12,423 nucleotides of DNA from Methylocystaceae bacterium. GTDB taxonomy: Bacteria; Pseudomonadota; Alphaproteobacteria; Rhizobiales; Beijerinckiaceae. Made by a program: the position numbers and the translations under genes. The notes under the pieces are model-generated. The model was not told the DNA's origin, did no database searches, and saw only the letters and a program-made list of their open reading frames with translations. Shown piece by piece: positions 1 to 5,576 of this stretch; position 1 is the stretch's first letter, and each line of letters opens with the position of its first letter. The stretch spans positions 1 through 12,423 of the forward strand of contig PQAN01000234.1 in the NCBI GenBank assembly GCA_003105285.1. Direction: 5' to 3'.

Positions 1-777
1 GTGCGCTCGCACAAGCAGGACGAAGACATCGGCTATATCCGCATTTCGCAGTTCAACGAAGAGACGTCCGAGGGTCTGAGGTCGGCCATTCAGAAGTTCC
101 AGCAGGAAATCCCGGCCGACAAGTTCAGGGGCTATATCGTCGATCTGCGCAATAATCCGGGCGGCTTGCTCGACCAGTCGATCCAGGTGGTGAACAGCTT
201 CATCGACCATGGCGAGATCGTCTCGACCCGCGGCCGCACGGCCGACGAGACGCAGCGCTACAACGCCCGCGCCTCGGGCGACATTTCGCGCGGCAAGCCG
301 GTCGTGGTGCTCATCAACGGCGGTTCGGCGTCGGCGTCCGAGATCGTCGCCGGCGCGCTGCAGGATCACAAGCGCGCGACGATCATCGGCACGCGCTCCT
401 TCGGCAAGGGTTCGGTGCAGACGATCATCCCGCTCGGCGGCAACAACGGCGCGCTGCGCTTGACGACGGCGCGCTACTACACGCCGTCCGGCCGCTCGAT
501 CCAGGCGAAGGGCATCGACCCCGACATCACCATTCTTCAGGACGTGCCGGACGAGCTCAAGGGCAAGGACGACACGAAGGGCGAAGCCTCGCTCAAGGGC
601 CATTTGAAGAACGGCGAGGACGAGAAGAGCGGCTCGCAGGCCTATGTGCCGCCGGACGCCAAGAAGGACAAGCAGCTCATCGCGGCGGCCGACGTCCTGC
701 GCGGAAAATTCAAGCCGCAGAATACGGCGGAACAGTCGAAGCCGGCCGAAGCGTCGAAGCCCAAGGTTCCCAATTGA
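1..777 (+). CDS. ctpA: CtpA-type S41 carboxyl-terminal processing protease, 5' truncated
   Basis: Serine protease of the tail-specific (C-terminal processing) family, which acts in the periplasm on exported or envelope proteins. The visible part covers the end of the PDZ/cap region and the whole catalytic core. The family's Ser-Lys dyad is intact when aligned with E. coli Prc: Ser111 within GGSASASE, Asp122, and Lys136 within the FGKG motif. The conserved DLRNNPGG strand is at residues 48-55. The C-terminus after about residue 185 is a Lys/Glu/Asp-rich low-complexity tail, as often seen in alphaproteobacterial CtpA. The reading frame is open at base 1 and the signal peptide and most of the PDZ domain are missing, so the GTG at base 1 is an internal codon and not the start. 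A strong hairpin follows the stop at 793-824. The family assignment is firm; the substrate cannot be read from the sequence. Confidence 0.93.
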   Translation: MRSHKQDEDIGYIRISQFNEETSEGLRSAIQKFQQEIPADKFRGYIVDLRNNPGGLLDQSIQVVNSFIDHGEIVSTRGRTADETQRYNARASGDISRGKPVVVLINGGSASASEIVAGALQDHKRATIIGTRSFGKGSVQTIIPLGGNNGALRLTTARYYTPSGRSIQAKGIDPDITILQDVPDELKGKDDTKGEASLKGHLKNGEDEKSGSQAYVPPDAKKDKQLIAAADVLRGKFKPQNTAEQSKPAEASKPKVPN

Positions 778-792
778 CGAGATAGAAGGCAA

Positions 793-824
793 GAGGGGAG
801 ATGGCGGCCTCGCCGTCTCCCCTC
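793..824 (+). terminator. Strong hairpin after ctpA, probable terminator or attenuator
   Basis: A 9-bp arm GAGGGGAGA (793-801) pairs with TCTCCCCTC (816-824). The stem continues through a T-G wobble and GGCG/CGCC to a 4-base GCCT loop, about 14 pairs in all. No T-run follows, so intrinsic termination is inferred from stem strength and from its position 15 bases after the ctpA stop. It buries the in-frame ATG at 801, which argues against that codon as the ccmC start. Confidence 0.6.
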
Positions 825-854
825 CGCTCGACCGCTTCCCGCCGCAGGCAAAGA

Positions 855-1619
855 ATGAACGCGCTGTCCGCCTACGCCAATCCCACCCTCTTTCTTCGCC
901 TGGCGCGACGCGTCCTGCCGTGGCTCCTCGCCTCGGCGGTTCTGCTGCTGGGCGTCGGGCTCTATCTCGTCTTCTTCGTCGCTCCGCCCGACTATCAGCA
1001 GGGCGAGACGGTGAAGATCATGTATATTCATGTGCCCGCGGTGTGGCTCGCCATATTCGCCTATGTGGTCATGACGTCGGCCTCGCTCGGCGTGCTCGTC
1101 TGGCGGCATCCGCTCGCCGACGCCGCGCAGAAGACGGCGGCGACGCTCGGCGCGGCCTTCACCTTCATCGGCCTCGTGACCGGCTCGCTGTGGGGCAAGC
1201 CGATGTGGGGAGCCTTTTGGGTGTGGGACGCGCGCCTCACTTCTTTTTTGGTTCTGTTCTTGCTCTATCTCGGCCTCATCGCCCTGCGCCAGGCGATGGA
1301 GGACAGTCCGCGCGGCGCGCGCATCGCCGCCATCATGACGCTGGTCGGATTCGTCGATATTCCGATCATCAAATATTCGGTCGACTGGTGGAACACGCTG
1401 CATCAGCCGGCTTCCGTGTTTCGGACGGGCGGCTCGACGATCGCGCCCTCCATGCTGTGGCCGCTGCTGATCATGGCGCTCGGCGCGACGGCGCTGTTTC
1501 TCGTCCTGCACCTCTCGGCGATCCGCAACGAGATCCTGCGCCGGCGCGTGGCTCGGCTCACCCTGCAGGCGGTCGGCGCGGAAGACGGGCCGCGTGAATT
1601 GTGGGAGCCGGCGCAATGA
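855..1619 (+). CDS. ccmC: CcmC, heme-handling membrane protein of cytochrome c maturation
   Basis: CcmC binds heme at the outer face of the inner membrane and helps load it onto the chaperone CcmE (System I cytochrome c biogenesis). The 254-residue product has about six hydrophobic segments. It shows the WWD-type signature WGAFWVWD at residues 118-125 and two family histidines, His59 in MYIHVPAVW and His183 in TLHQPAS, both expected periplasmic heme ligands. Start choice: an in-frame ATG at 801 would add 18 residues rich in Arg and Ser, but it lies inside the hairpin at 793-824. ATG 855 has AGG seven bases upstream and gives the usual N-terminus ending in ANPTLFL. The stop overlaps ccmD by ATGA. 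The genes for the ABC partners ccmA and ccmB, which commonly precede ccmC, are absent. Confidence 0.95.
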   Translation: MNALSAYANPTLFLRLARRVLPWLLASAVLLLGVGLYLVFFVAPPDYQQGETVKIMYIHVPAVWLAIFAYVVMTSASLGVLVWRHPLADAAQKTAATLGAAFTFIGLVTGSLWGKPMWGAFWVWDARLTSFLVLFLLYLGLIALRQAMEDSPRGARIAAIMTLVGFVDIPIIKYSVDWWNTLHQPASVFRTGGSTIAPSMLWPLLIMALGATALFLVLHLSAIRNEILRRRVARLTLQAVGAEDGPRELWEPAQ

Positions 1620-1777
1620 ACGGCGAGCATTGGGGCTATATTGCGCTCGCCTATGGCGTGACGGCCGTGATCGTCCTTGCGCTGGTCCTGCGCAATCTAT
1701 TGGATTATCGCCGGCTCAGCGCCGAACTCGCGCGCCTCGAACGCAAAGGCGCGGAAGATCGCGGCGAGGCGTCATGA
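1616..1777 (+). CDS. ccmD: CcmD, small membrane protein of the heme exporter complex
   Basis: A 53-residue protein beginning MNGEHWGYIALAYG. It has a single transmembrane segment at about residues 8-25 and then a positively charged helix (LRNLLDYRRLSAELARLERK), the classic CcmD pattern of one N-out anchor followed by a basic cytoplasmic tail. In System I, CcmD helps release holo-CcmE from the CcmABC complex. Its start overlaps the ccmC stop (ATGA at 1616-1619) and its stop overlaps the ccmG start (ATGA at 1774-1777), so all three genes are probably translationally coupled. CcmD sequences are poorly conserved; the call rests on length, topology and position, and these agree very well. Confidence 0.9.
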   Translation: MNGEHWGYIALAYGVTAVIVLALVLRNLLDYRRLSAELARLERKGAEDRGEAS

Positions 1778-2370
1778 CCGAGACTTCTGCAAACGCGCAA
1801 CCGTCGCCGTCGCGGCGCAAACTCGCGCTGTTCCTGCCGCTCGGCGTCTTCGCGCTGCTCGCGGCGTTGTTTTTCATTCGTCTCTACGCCGGCGACGCCT
1901 CGCGTATTCCGTCCGCGCTCATCGGCAAGCAGGCGCCGGCCTTTGCTCTGCCGCCGCTGCAGGGGCTCGACGGCGTCGCCGGCTTCGGCGGCGACGATCT
2001 GCGCAAGGGCCATGTCACCGTCGTCAATGTTTTCGCCTCCTGGTGCGCGCCTTGCCATATCGAGCACGAATGGCTCATGGCTCTGGCGAAGGACGCGAGG
2101 CTCGCGGACAAGGGCATGACGCTCGCCGGTCTCGCCTATAAGGACGAGCCGGCGAACGCCAAGAAATTTCTCGACGACGGGGGCAATCCCTATTCGCTCG
2201 TCGGGCTCGATTCATTGGGGCGGGTGGCGATCGACTTCGGCGTCTATGGGGTGCCCGAGACCTTCGTCATTCGCGGCGACGGCACGATCGCTTTCAAGTT
2301 CATCGGACCTCTGACGCGCCAAGCCCTGCAGACCACGCTCGTTCCCGAGATCGAGAAAGCGCTGCGTTGA
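1774..2370 (+). CDS. ccmG: CcmG/DsbE, membrane-anchored thiol-disulfide oxidoreductase
   Basis: A 198-residue thioredoxin-fold protein that keeps the CXXCH cysteines of apocytochrome c reduced in the periplasm before heme ligation. An N-terminal membrane anchor (about residues 17-38) is followed by the thioredoxin domain with active site WCAPC (Cys91, Cys94) and the cis-proline segment GVYGVPETF (Pro161), the typical CcmG form. The ATG start overlaps the ccmD stop. An upstream in-frame extension to 1594 exists but would run through ccmD and is rejected. This is the last gene of the ccm run: ccmH, ccmI and ccmF do not follow, and the next gene is on the opposite strand. An inverted repeat spans the stop codon. 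Confidence 0.95.
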   Translation: MTETSANAQPSPSRRKLALFLPLGVFALLAALFFIRLYAGDASRIPSALIGKQAPAFALPPLQGLDGVAGFGGDDLRKGHVTVVNVFASWCAPCHIEHEWLMALAKDARLADKGMTLAGLAYKDEPANAKKFLDDGGNPYSLVGLDSLGRVAIDFGVYGVPETFVIRGDGTIAFKFIGPLTRQALQTTLVPEIEKALR

Positions 2371-2390
2371 CGCGGCCGCTCCCGCAGCGC
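2359..2390 (+). terminator. Inverted repeat over the ccmG stop, possible terminator
   Basis: GCGCTGCG (2359-2366) pairs perfectly with CGCAGCGC (2383-2390) around a 16-base spacer that itself contains the palindrome GCGGCCGC. It lies between two convergent genes and could stop transcription from ccmG. There is no T-run, so this is inference from symmetry and position. Confidence 0.35.
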
Positions 2391-2415
2391 CGGCACCGGA
2401 CGGCGTTCGCCCTCG

Positions 2416-3231
2416 TTATCCGATTTCCGCAATAGCTCTTCGATACAACTCGGGCCACCAATCACCCCCGTCGCTGAAATATTTGGAAATTATCGCATCC
2501 CCCATCGCCGGTCGCTTTTTTAGATGCGCGCATGCCGCCAGGCCCGCCTTTCTGCGATAGCTCGCACGGGCCGTCGTCTTCGCGAGTTTCGCCACTCCAT
2601 GCTGATCGCCATCGACCGCGAGCAAACAAAGCTCTCGAAACATGGCCGATGACGCGAAAACCTCCGCAGTATCGTGGCCCATGTGGTGCAGAGTTACTCC
2701 CGTCACATGCCGCACTGTTTGGAGCGCTTCGACGTTTATCCGATCGTAGATATGGTGCGGATCGTAAAAGGCATAGACGTTGTCGGGAAGGTGATCCTGT
2801 TCGATCCGCATATTTTCATGAAGCTCTTCGTCGAAATACGAACTGAACCGCGAATCCCGTCCGCTCCAGAAGCGGGGGTCTATCGAAATCTGGGGCGACA
2901 CCGCAAAAACAATATCGGCGCCGAAAGCTTTGCCGAACCGCAGAGCGCCATAACCGCCCATGGAAAACCCGTATGCGATTCTGTTGGCGTCAGGAAGGCA
3001 AGCCGCCAGGGCGCCGATCGCAGGGATCACTTCGCGAGCCGGATACCACGTGTCGGTCTTGCAGATGACGCCGACTGCGGAAAATCCGGCTTTTTCGAAA
3101 GCGGACTGTCCCCAATAGGAATTCGTTTCGCTGGCGCTGAAGCGCATATGAGCGAAGCTGACGATCGATATATCCGCGCCTCGCGGATCATATAGAACGC
3201 GTATCGTGTCATTTTCGTATAAAGTCTGCAT
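2416..3231 (-). CDS. Alpha/beta-hydrolase-fold protein, function unknown
   Basis: A 271-residue protein with the nucleophile elbow GFSMGGYGAL (Ser90), typical of serine esterases and peptidases of the alpha/beta hydrolase fold. Likely further triad members are Asp157 in YDPHH and His186 in HHMGHDT, placed in the right order; these two are inferred. No signal peptide is visible, so it is probably cytoplasmic. The YGFSMGGYGAL and VSPQ segments resemble hydrolase-like proteins seen among polysaccharide and glycan genes, but the substrate is not readable. Start choice: an ATG at 3261 would add ten residues but has no ribosome site and lies in a hairpin. ATG 3231 is preceded by AGGGGAA at good spacing. 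It is transcribed away from the winged-helix gene, which may regulate it. Base composition is visibly less GC-rich than ccm or che, which suggests separate acquisition. Confidence 0.7.
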   Translation of the reverse strand: MQTLYENDTIRVLYDPRGADISIVSFAHMRFSASETNSYWGQSAFEKAGFSAVGVICKTDTWYPAREVIPAIGALAACLPDANRIAYGFSMGGYGALRFGKAFGADIVFAVSPQISIDPRFWSGRDSRFSSYFDEELHENMRIEQDHLPDNVYAFYDPHHIYDRINVEALQTVRHVTGVTLHHMGHDTAEVFASSAMFRELCLLAVDGDQHGVAKLAKTTARASYRRKAGLAACAHLKKRPAMGDAIISKYFSDGGDWWPELYRRAIAEIG

Positions 3232-3252
3232 GAAAACATCTTCCCCTGAAAT

Positions 3253-3270
3253 GGCCCGCATAGCGGGACC
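3253..3270 (-). promoter_or_regulatory. Leader hairpin upstream of the hydrolase gene
   Basis: GGCCCGC (3253-3259) pairs with GCGGG plus CC (3263-3270, one bulged A) around a 3-base loop. It lies about 20 bases before the hydrolase start and includes the rejected ATG at 3261. It may shape mRNA stability or translation of the leader; the function is inferred. Confidence 0.35.
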
Positions 3271-3282
3271 GCTTGGGGCGGC

Positions 3283-3307
3283 TTCTAAATTGGCAGACGA
3301 TTTAGAA
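3283..3307. promoter_or_regulatory. 8-bp AT-rich inverted repeat, candidate operator
   Basis: TTCTAAAT (3283-3290) and ATTTAGAA (3300-3307) are perfect reverse complements separated by nine bases. The AT-rich, symmetric half-sites stand out in GC-rich DNA, upstream of both the hydrolase and the divergent winged-helix gene. This fits a binding site for a dimeric regulator, possibly the neighbouring one. Function is inferred; no convincing -35/-10 pair could be assigned. Confidence 0.4.
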
Positions 3308-3318
3308 AAATTGCAGGC

Positions 3319-3365
3319 CTCCTCTCAAGGTGTGGAAAGCCACAAGCAAAATCCGACGAGAGGAG
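3319..3365. repeat. Nested inverted repeat in the shared control region
   Basis: CTCCTCTC (3319-3326) and GAGAGGAG (3358-3365) are reverse complements. They enclose a second small hairpin, TGTGG/CCACA (3331-3335 and 3340-3344) with an AAAG loop. It could be an RNA structure in the leader of the rightward transcript or a DNA-level site. The sequence supports the symmetry only. Confidence 0.35.
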
Positions 3366-3383
3366 AGTGAGCGCGCCGCAAGT

Positions 3384-3417
3384 CGCCTCGTCCGGCGCTT
3401 CGCACGCCGTCGAGGCG
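3384..3417 (+). promoter_or_regulatory. Long hairpin just before a strong AGGAGG site
   Basis: CGCCTCG (3384-3390) pairs with CGAGGCG (3411-3417). After a small internal loop, CGGCG (3393-3397) pairs with CGCCG (3405-3409) around a 7-base loop. Just outside, GCGCGCC (3371-3377) is also the reverse complement of GGCGCGC (3414-3420), an alternative pairing. The perfect ribosome site AGGAGG follows at 3421-3426, seven bases before GTG 3434. The competing folds so close to a ribosome site suggest a 5' leader control element, or a terminator for transcripts arriving from the left. Confidence 0.4.
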
Positions 3418-3433
3418 CGCAGGAGGCGGCGGC

Positions 3434-4060
3434 GTGGCCGGTGGAAACGCCGACGCCGACGGGAAATATTTCCACGAAAATACTTACGTGACGCGCGTAT
3501 TTGCTGCTGAGTACGTGGGGTCCTCATGCTATCTGATGAACGCGCGTCCAGGCGATGCGCGAATCGATAGAATCGTCGAACCGCTCCCCAGCGCCCGATT
3601 CGCCTCGTCAGTGCTCAGTCTCGTGCAGGCGTCCCACAAACCTCCGACCTCTCGTCGGCGGCGTCATAATCATCTGGGCCCTCCAATGCCGACATATTCG
3701 AATGAGACGACGGCCTTCCGGCCGAGTTCCTGCCAGTATTCGGGACGCACAGCTCCTTCTGAATATGATGCGAGTCGATTTGCCGATCGTCACGCCGTGA
3801 CGAGGGCCGTAAGAAACCTTCAGGATTCGATCGGTCTGACCGATAAGGAGAGCCTGATCCTCGAATATCTGATCGCCAATCGCCACAAATACATCGGCGA
3901 CTGTGAAATCGCGATGCTGATGTTCGGCATATTCGACGACAATCCAGCGCGGATCATGGTGCGGGAGCATATCCGCGGCATCAGACGGAAGTTTTTGAAC
4001 GAGTTCGGCGTCGATCCGATCCGGTGCGATCCAAAACTCGGATACAGGGTCGCCGGCTGA
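3434..4060 (+). CDS. Winged-helix DNA-binding protein (OmpR/PhoB-like effector fold)
   Basis: The C-terminal 75 or so residues look like the winged-helix effector domain of OmpR/PhoB response regulators. A leading LTDKESLILEYLI helix is followed by a recognition-helix region (VREHIRGIRRKF) and the closing wing hairpin (IRCDPKLGYRVAG). No receiver domain is present, so it would not be phosphorylated in the usual way. Two starts are possible. GTG 3434 (208 residues) has a perfect AGGAGG at good spacing, but its first 84 residues are unstructured, Arg-rich near the end and of weak codon bias. ATG 3686 (124 residues) has no clear ribosome site but begins nearer the conserved part. The long form is annotated because of the ribosome site; confidence in the start is low. 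It diverges from the hydrolase gene and could bind the inverted repeats between them. Confidence 0.6.
   Translation: MAGGNADADGKYFHENTYVTRVFAAEYVGSSCYLMNARPGDARIDRIVEPLPSARFASSVLSLVQASHKPPTSRRRRHNHLGPPMPTYSNETTAFRPSSCQYSGRTAPSEYDASRFADRHAVTRAVRNLQDSIGLTDKESLILEYLIANRHKYIGDCEIAMLMFGIFDDNPARIMVREHIRGIRRKFLNEFGVDPIRCDPKLGYRVAG
3462..3473. repeat. 12-bp perfect palindrome GGAAATATTTCC
   Basis: GGAAATATTTCC is fully self-complementary. Its right side also pairs with an upstream GTGGAAA (3441-3447, with TTTCCAC 3469-3475). It falls within the first codons of the long form of the winged-helix gene. If the true start is 3686, it would instead lie in the promoter or leader and could be an autoregulatory site. 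Confidence 0.3.
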
Positions 4061-4100
4061 CGCGCTGCGCCTCCCGTCTCGCGCAAGCCACATCTGCGAG

Positions 4101-4118
4101 GAATGCGCCGAAGCATTC
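4101..4118 (+). terminator. Small inverted repeat after the winged-helix gene
   Basis: GAATGC (4101-4106) and GCATTC (4113-4118) flank a 6-base spacer, 40 bases after the regulator stop and 37 before the lipoprotein start. It may be a weak terminator or leader structure. No T-run is present. Confidence 0.22.
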
Positions 4119-4155
4119 GCCGATGCGCCGGCGCGGAGATCGTGGACCGCTTGCA

Positions 4156-4506
4156 ATGATCAGGGCCGCACGCTGCGCGCTTCTCGCTCTCGCCTTCGGC
4201 CTCGGCGCTTGCGCCGAGCGGACGAGGGACATTCCGGCTGCCGTCGTCGATCCTTCCCCTTTCATCGGGCCGACATGCTCGCAGCTCGTCGCGGCGCGTG
4301 CCGCGCGCTCGCGAGCTCTGATCTTTTCCGGACTGGCGCAGGATCAGACGAGCGAGGACGACGCGACGCGCACCATCGGCGTCCCGACGCCGATGGGCAC
4401 GATATTCGGTCGCGACCGCGAGGCCGAGATCGCGCGCCTGAAGGGAGAATTACGCGCGCTGAACGCACAAATGAGCGAAATGAATTGCGGTCCCGATTAT
4501 CGGTAG
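4156..4506 (+). CDS. Small envelope lipoprotein, function unknown
   Basis: A 116-residue protein with a type II signal peptide: basic MIRAAR, a hydrophobic core, and lipobox LGAC with Cys19 as the likely lipidated residue. The mature part matches a pattern I recognise from small Hyphomicrobiales lipoproteins: an IPAA..DPSPF segment, a Cys followed by QL (Cys41), a DQ-rich middle, and a terminal EIARLKGELRAL helix. Those relatives usually have a hydrophobic stretch in the middle, but here it is replaced by a polar IGVPTPMGTIFGRD segment, so one membrane contact may be lost. The start is ATG 4156, just before the signal peptide; the frame extends to 4024 but overlaps the previous gene and encodes no sensible N-terminus. 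The ribosome site is weak. Its role is not known; it is probably anchored at the periplasmic face of a membrane. Confidence 0.75.
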   Translation: MIRAARCALLALAFGLGACAERTRDIPAAVVDPSPFIGPTCSQLVAARAARSRALIFSGLAQDQTSEDDATRTIGVPTPMGTIFGRDREAEIARLKGELRALNAQMSEMNCGPDYR

Positions 4507-4594
4507 TAGGATATGCCGCCAAGCTTGCGGGAGAGCCGCTCTCGACGGTTGTGGCGCGCATGAGGGGAGTTCAGCGCAATAGCGATGATTTTTG

Positions 4595-4645
4595 TCGTCG
4601 CTCTGGATTCCTGGCCAGGCCTTCGACCTGCCGGGAATGACGATG
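4595..4645. repeat. REP-like extragenic palindrome
   Basis: The arm ATTCCTGGCCAGG (4607-4619) pairs with CCTGCCGGGAAT (4627-4638) around the loop CCTTCGA, 12 pairs with one bulged C and one T-G wobble. Read on the other strand, it begins GTCATTCCCGGCAGG and ends GGAATCCAGAG, the layout of dispersed extragenic palindromes common in Hyphomicrobiales genomes. It lies in the roughly 280-base gap between the lipoprotein and the next gene, where I see no other gene. The rest of the gap is AT-rich near 4690-4730 and may hold the promoter of the following gene. Confidence 0.5.
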
Positions 4646-4784
4646 AGCGGAGCGTCGAACGCCGCAGGCGGCATGCAGCGGATGAAACATGTAACTTGCA
4701 GTTGTCTTGAAGATTGATTCTACTGACGCTTTCAGGTAGGGCTCGCGACGGCTGTAATCGCCGGCCCGGAAATTGGAGGTCGCA

Positions 4785-5162
4785 TTGACTCGTTTCGGTC
4801 GTCTGTCTCCGCGCGAGGAGGACGCGAGGCCGGCTCATTCGGAAGGCGGCGCAATTCCGACAATCGAGGAGTGCCAGCGGCTCGAGCCCGCGCTGCGACA
4901 AGATTTGGAGATGCTCGATTACGAGGTTCGTTGCCTCGTCAACCAGATTTTGGCGGGCGTCGATCGGTCGGGGCGCGACGGCGTTTCGTTCATGAGGGCG
5001 TCGACGACCGTGCTCCTGTCCGTCGCCGCGGGATTGATGGAGGCGACGGCGGAACGCACGCACGAGCCGGTCGACGTCGACGCCTTCAAGGCCATTGCCG
5101 AGGACGCCGCAGAATGGGCGAAGGGCCGAAAATTGAGATATTTTCTCGCCGGCGAAGGCTGA
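4785..5162 (+). CDS. Unrecognised 125-residue protein convergent with the che operon
   Basis: I do not recognise a family. The product is acidic and mostly helical, with a polar N-terminus (residues 1-27), helices at about 28-60, a more hydrophobic helix around 69-88 (FMRASTTVLLSVAAGLMEAT) and a final amphipathic helix ending KLRYFLAGEG. The hydrophobic stretch is short and flanked by charges, so a membrane anchor is unlikely. The start is TTG 4785, chosen because GGAGGT (4775-4780) lies four bases upstream; the TTG at 4773 precedes that site and so cannot use it. Strong GC bias at third codon positions supports real coding. It ends two bases before the terminal gene of the chemotaxis operon, which runs in the opposite direction. 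Nothing in the sequence itself points to a chemotaxis role. Confidence 0.7.
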   Translation: MTRFGRLSPREEDARPAHSEGGAIPTIEECQRLEPALRQDLEMLDYEVRCLVNQILAGVDRSGRDGVSFMRASTTVLLSVAAGLMEATAERTHEPVDVDAFKAIAEDAAEWAKGRKLRYFLAGEG

Positions 5163-5187
5163 CTTTAAAAAAACTCGGAATCGCCGG
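5147..5187. terminator. 9-bp inverted repeat around two convergent stop codons
   Basis: CGCCGGCGA (5147-5155) and TCGCCGGCG (5179-5187) are reverse complements; the 23-base loop holds both stop codons and a 7-base A/T homopolymer. On the minus strand the T-run follows one arm. It could serve as a shared terminator for the convergent genes. This is inference, since both arms are coding. Confidence 0.3.
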
Positions 5188-5527
5188 CGTGATGAACGGC
5201 CGAGGGCGTGTGAGGCTGGTCGGAGAGCCGTCCGGCGAGTTCGGCCAGCTTGACTTTCTGCGACGCCAGATGGCCTTCGACCTCCCATTGGGCGGGGGCC
5301 AATTCCGCGAGCGCCGCGACGAAGTCGGAAAGGGCGGAAAGTCTCTGCTCGATCGCGTCTATGGCTTGCGCCGAGCGCATGACTTCGTCCTTCTCCTCCA
5401 CGCCGGCCCAATGCACATTGTCGACGAGGCAGTGGAGACGGTCCGTGTCCTTGGCGAGATTGCGCAATTCATGCGCGACGCGCGTCAAGACGTCCGTCAA
5501 TGGCTGTGATCGATTTTTCGAGTTCAT
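5165..5527 (-). CDS. CheT-like small chemotaxis protein with CheZ-type DxxxQ motif
   Basis: Last gene of the che operon, after cheD; 120 residues, helical, and about 13 kDa judged from length. A long helix near residues 46-75 contains DAIEQ (Asp57, Gln61) in the setting AQAIDAIEQRLSALSDF. This matches the DxxxQ active motif of CheZ, in which the Gln positions the water that attacks the CheY phospho-aspartate. In Sinorhizobium meliloti the gene after cheD, cheT, encodes a small protein that I recall as having the same motif and interacting with CheR. The role here, CheY-P dephosphorylation or linking adaptation to termination, is therefore inferred from motif and position. No CheZ, CheC or CheX phosphatase is otherwise visible. 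Start: ATG 5527 has GAGG upstream; ATG 5566, ten bases after the cheD stop, would add 13 residues (MNSNAATRSRRPD) but has no ribosome site. Confidence 0.65.
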   Translation of the reverse strand: MNSKNRSQPLTDVLTRVAHELRNLAKDTDRLHCLVDNVHWAGVEEKDEVMRSAQAIDAIEQRLSALSDFVAALAELAPAQWEVEGHLASQKVKLAELAGRLSDQPHTPSAVHHAGDSEFF

Positions 5528-5576
5528 GTCCGGGCGCCTCGATCTCGTTGCAGCGTTTGAATTCATCTGGAAGCGC

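Noticed and set aside
801..854. Upstream ATG start for ccmC
   Set aside because: It sits inside a strong hairpin and adds an atypical Arg/Ser-rich extension; ATG 855 fits the family.
642..1616. 324-codon open frame on the - strand opposite ccmC
   Set aside because: Low-complexity Arg/Glu/Gln translation antisense to a clear CcmC; no ribosome site or domain.
3285..3310. Possible sigma-54 promoter (TTGGCAG near 3290)
   Set aside because: The second element does not contain the required GC pair at the right spacing, so the match is not credible.
4690..4740. Sigma-70-like promoter before the 4785 gene
   Set aside because: AT-rich with TTGCAG and TTGTCT hexamers, but no -10 hexamer at 16-18 bases; not strong enough to annotate.
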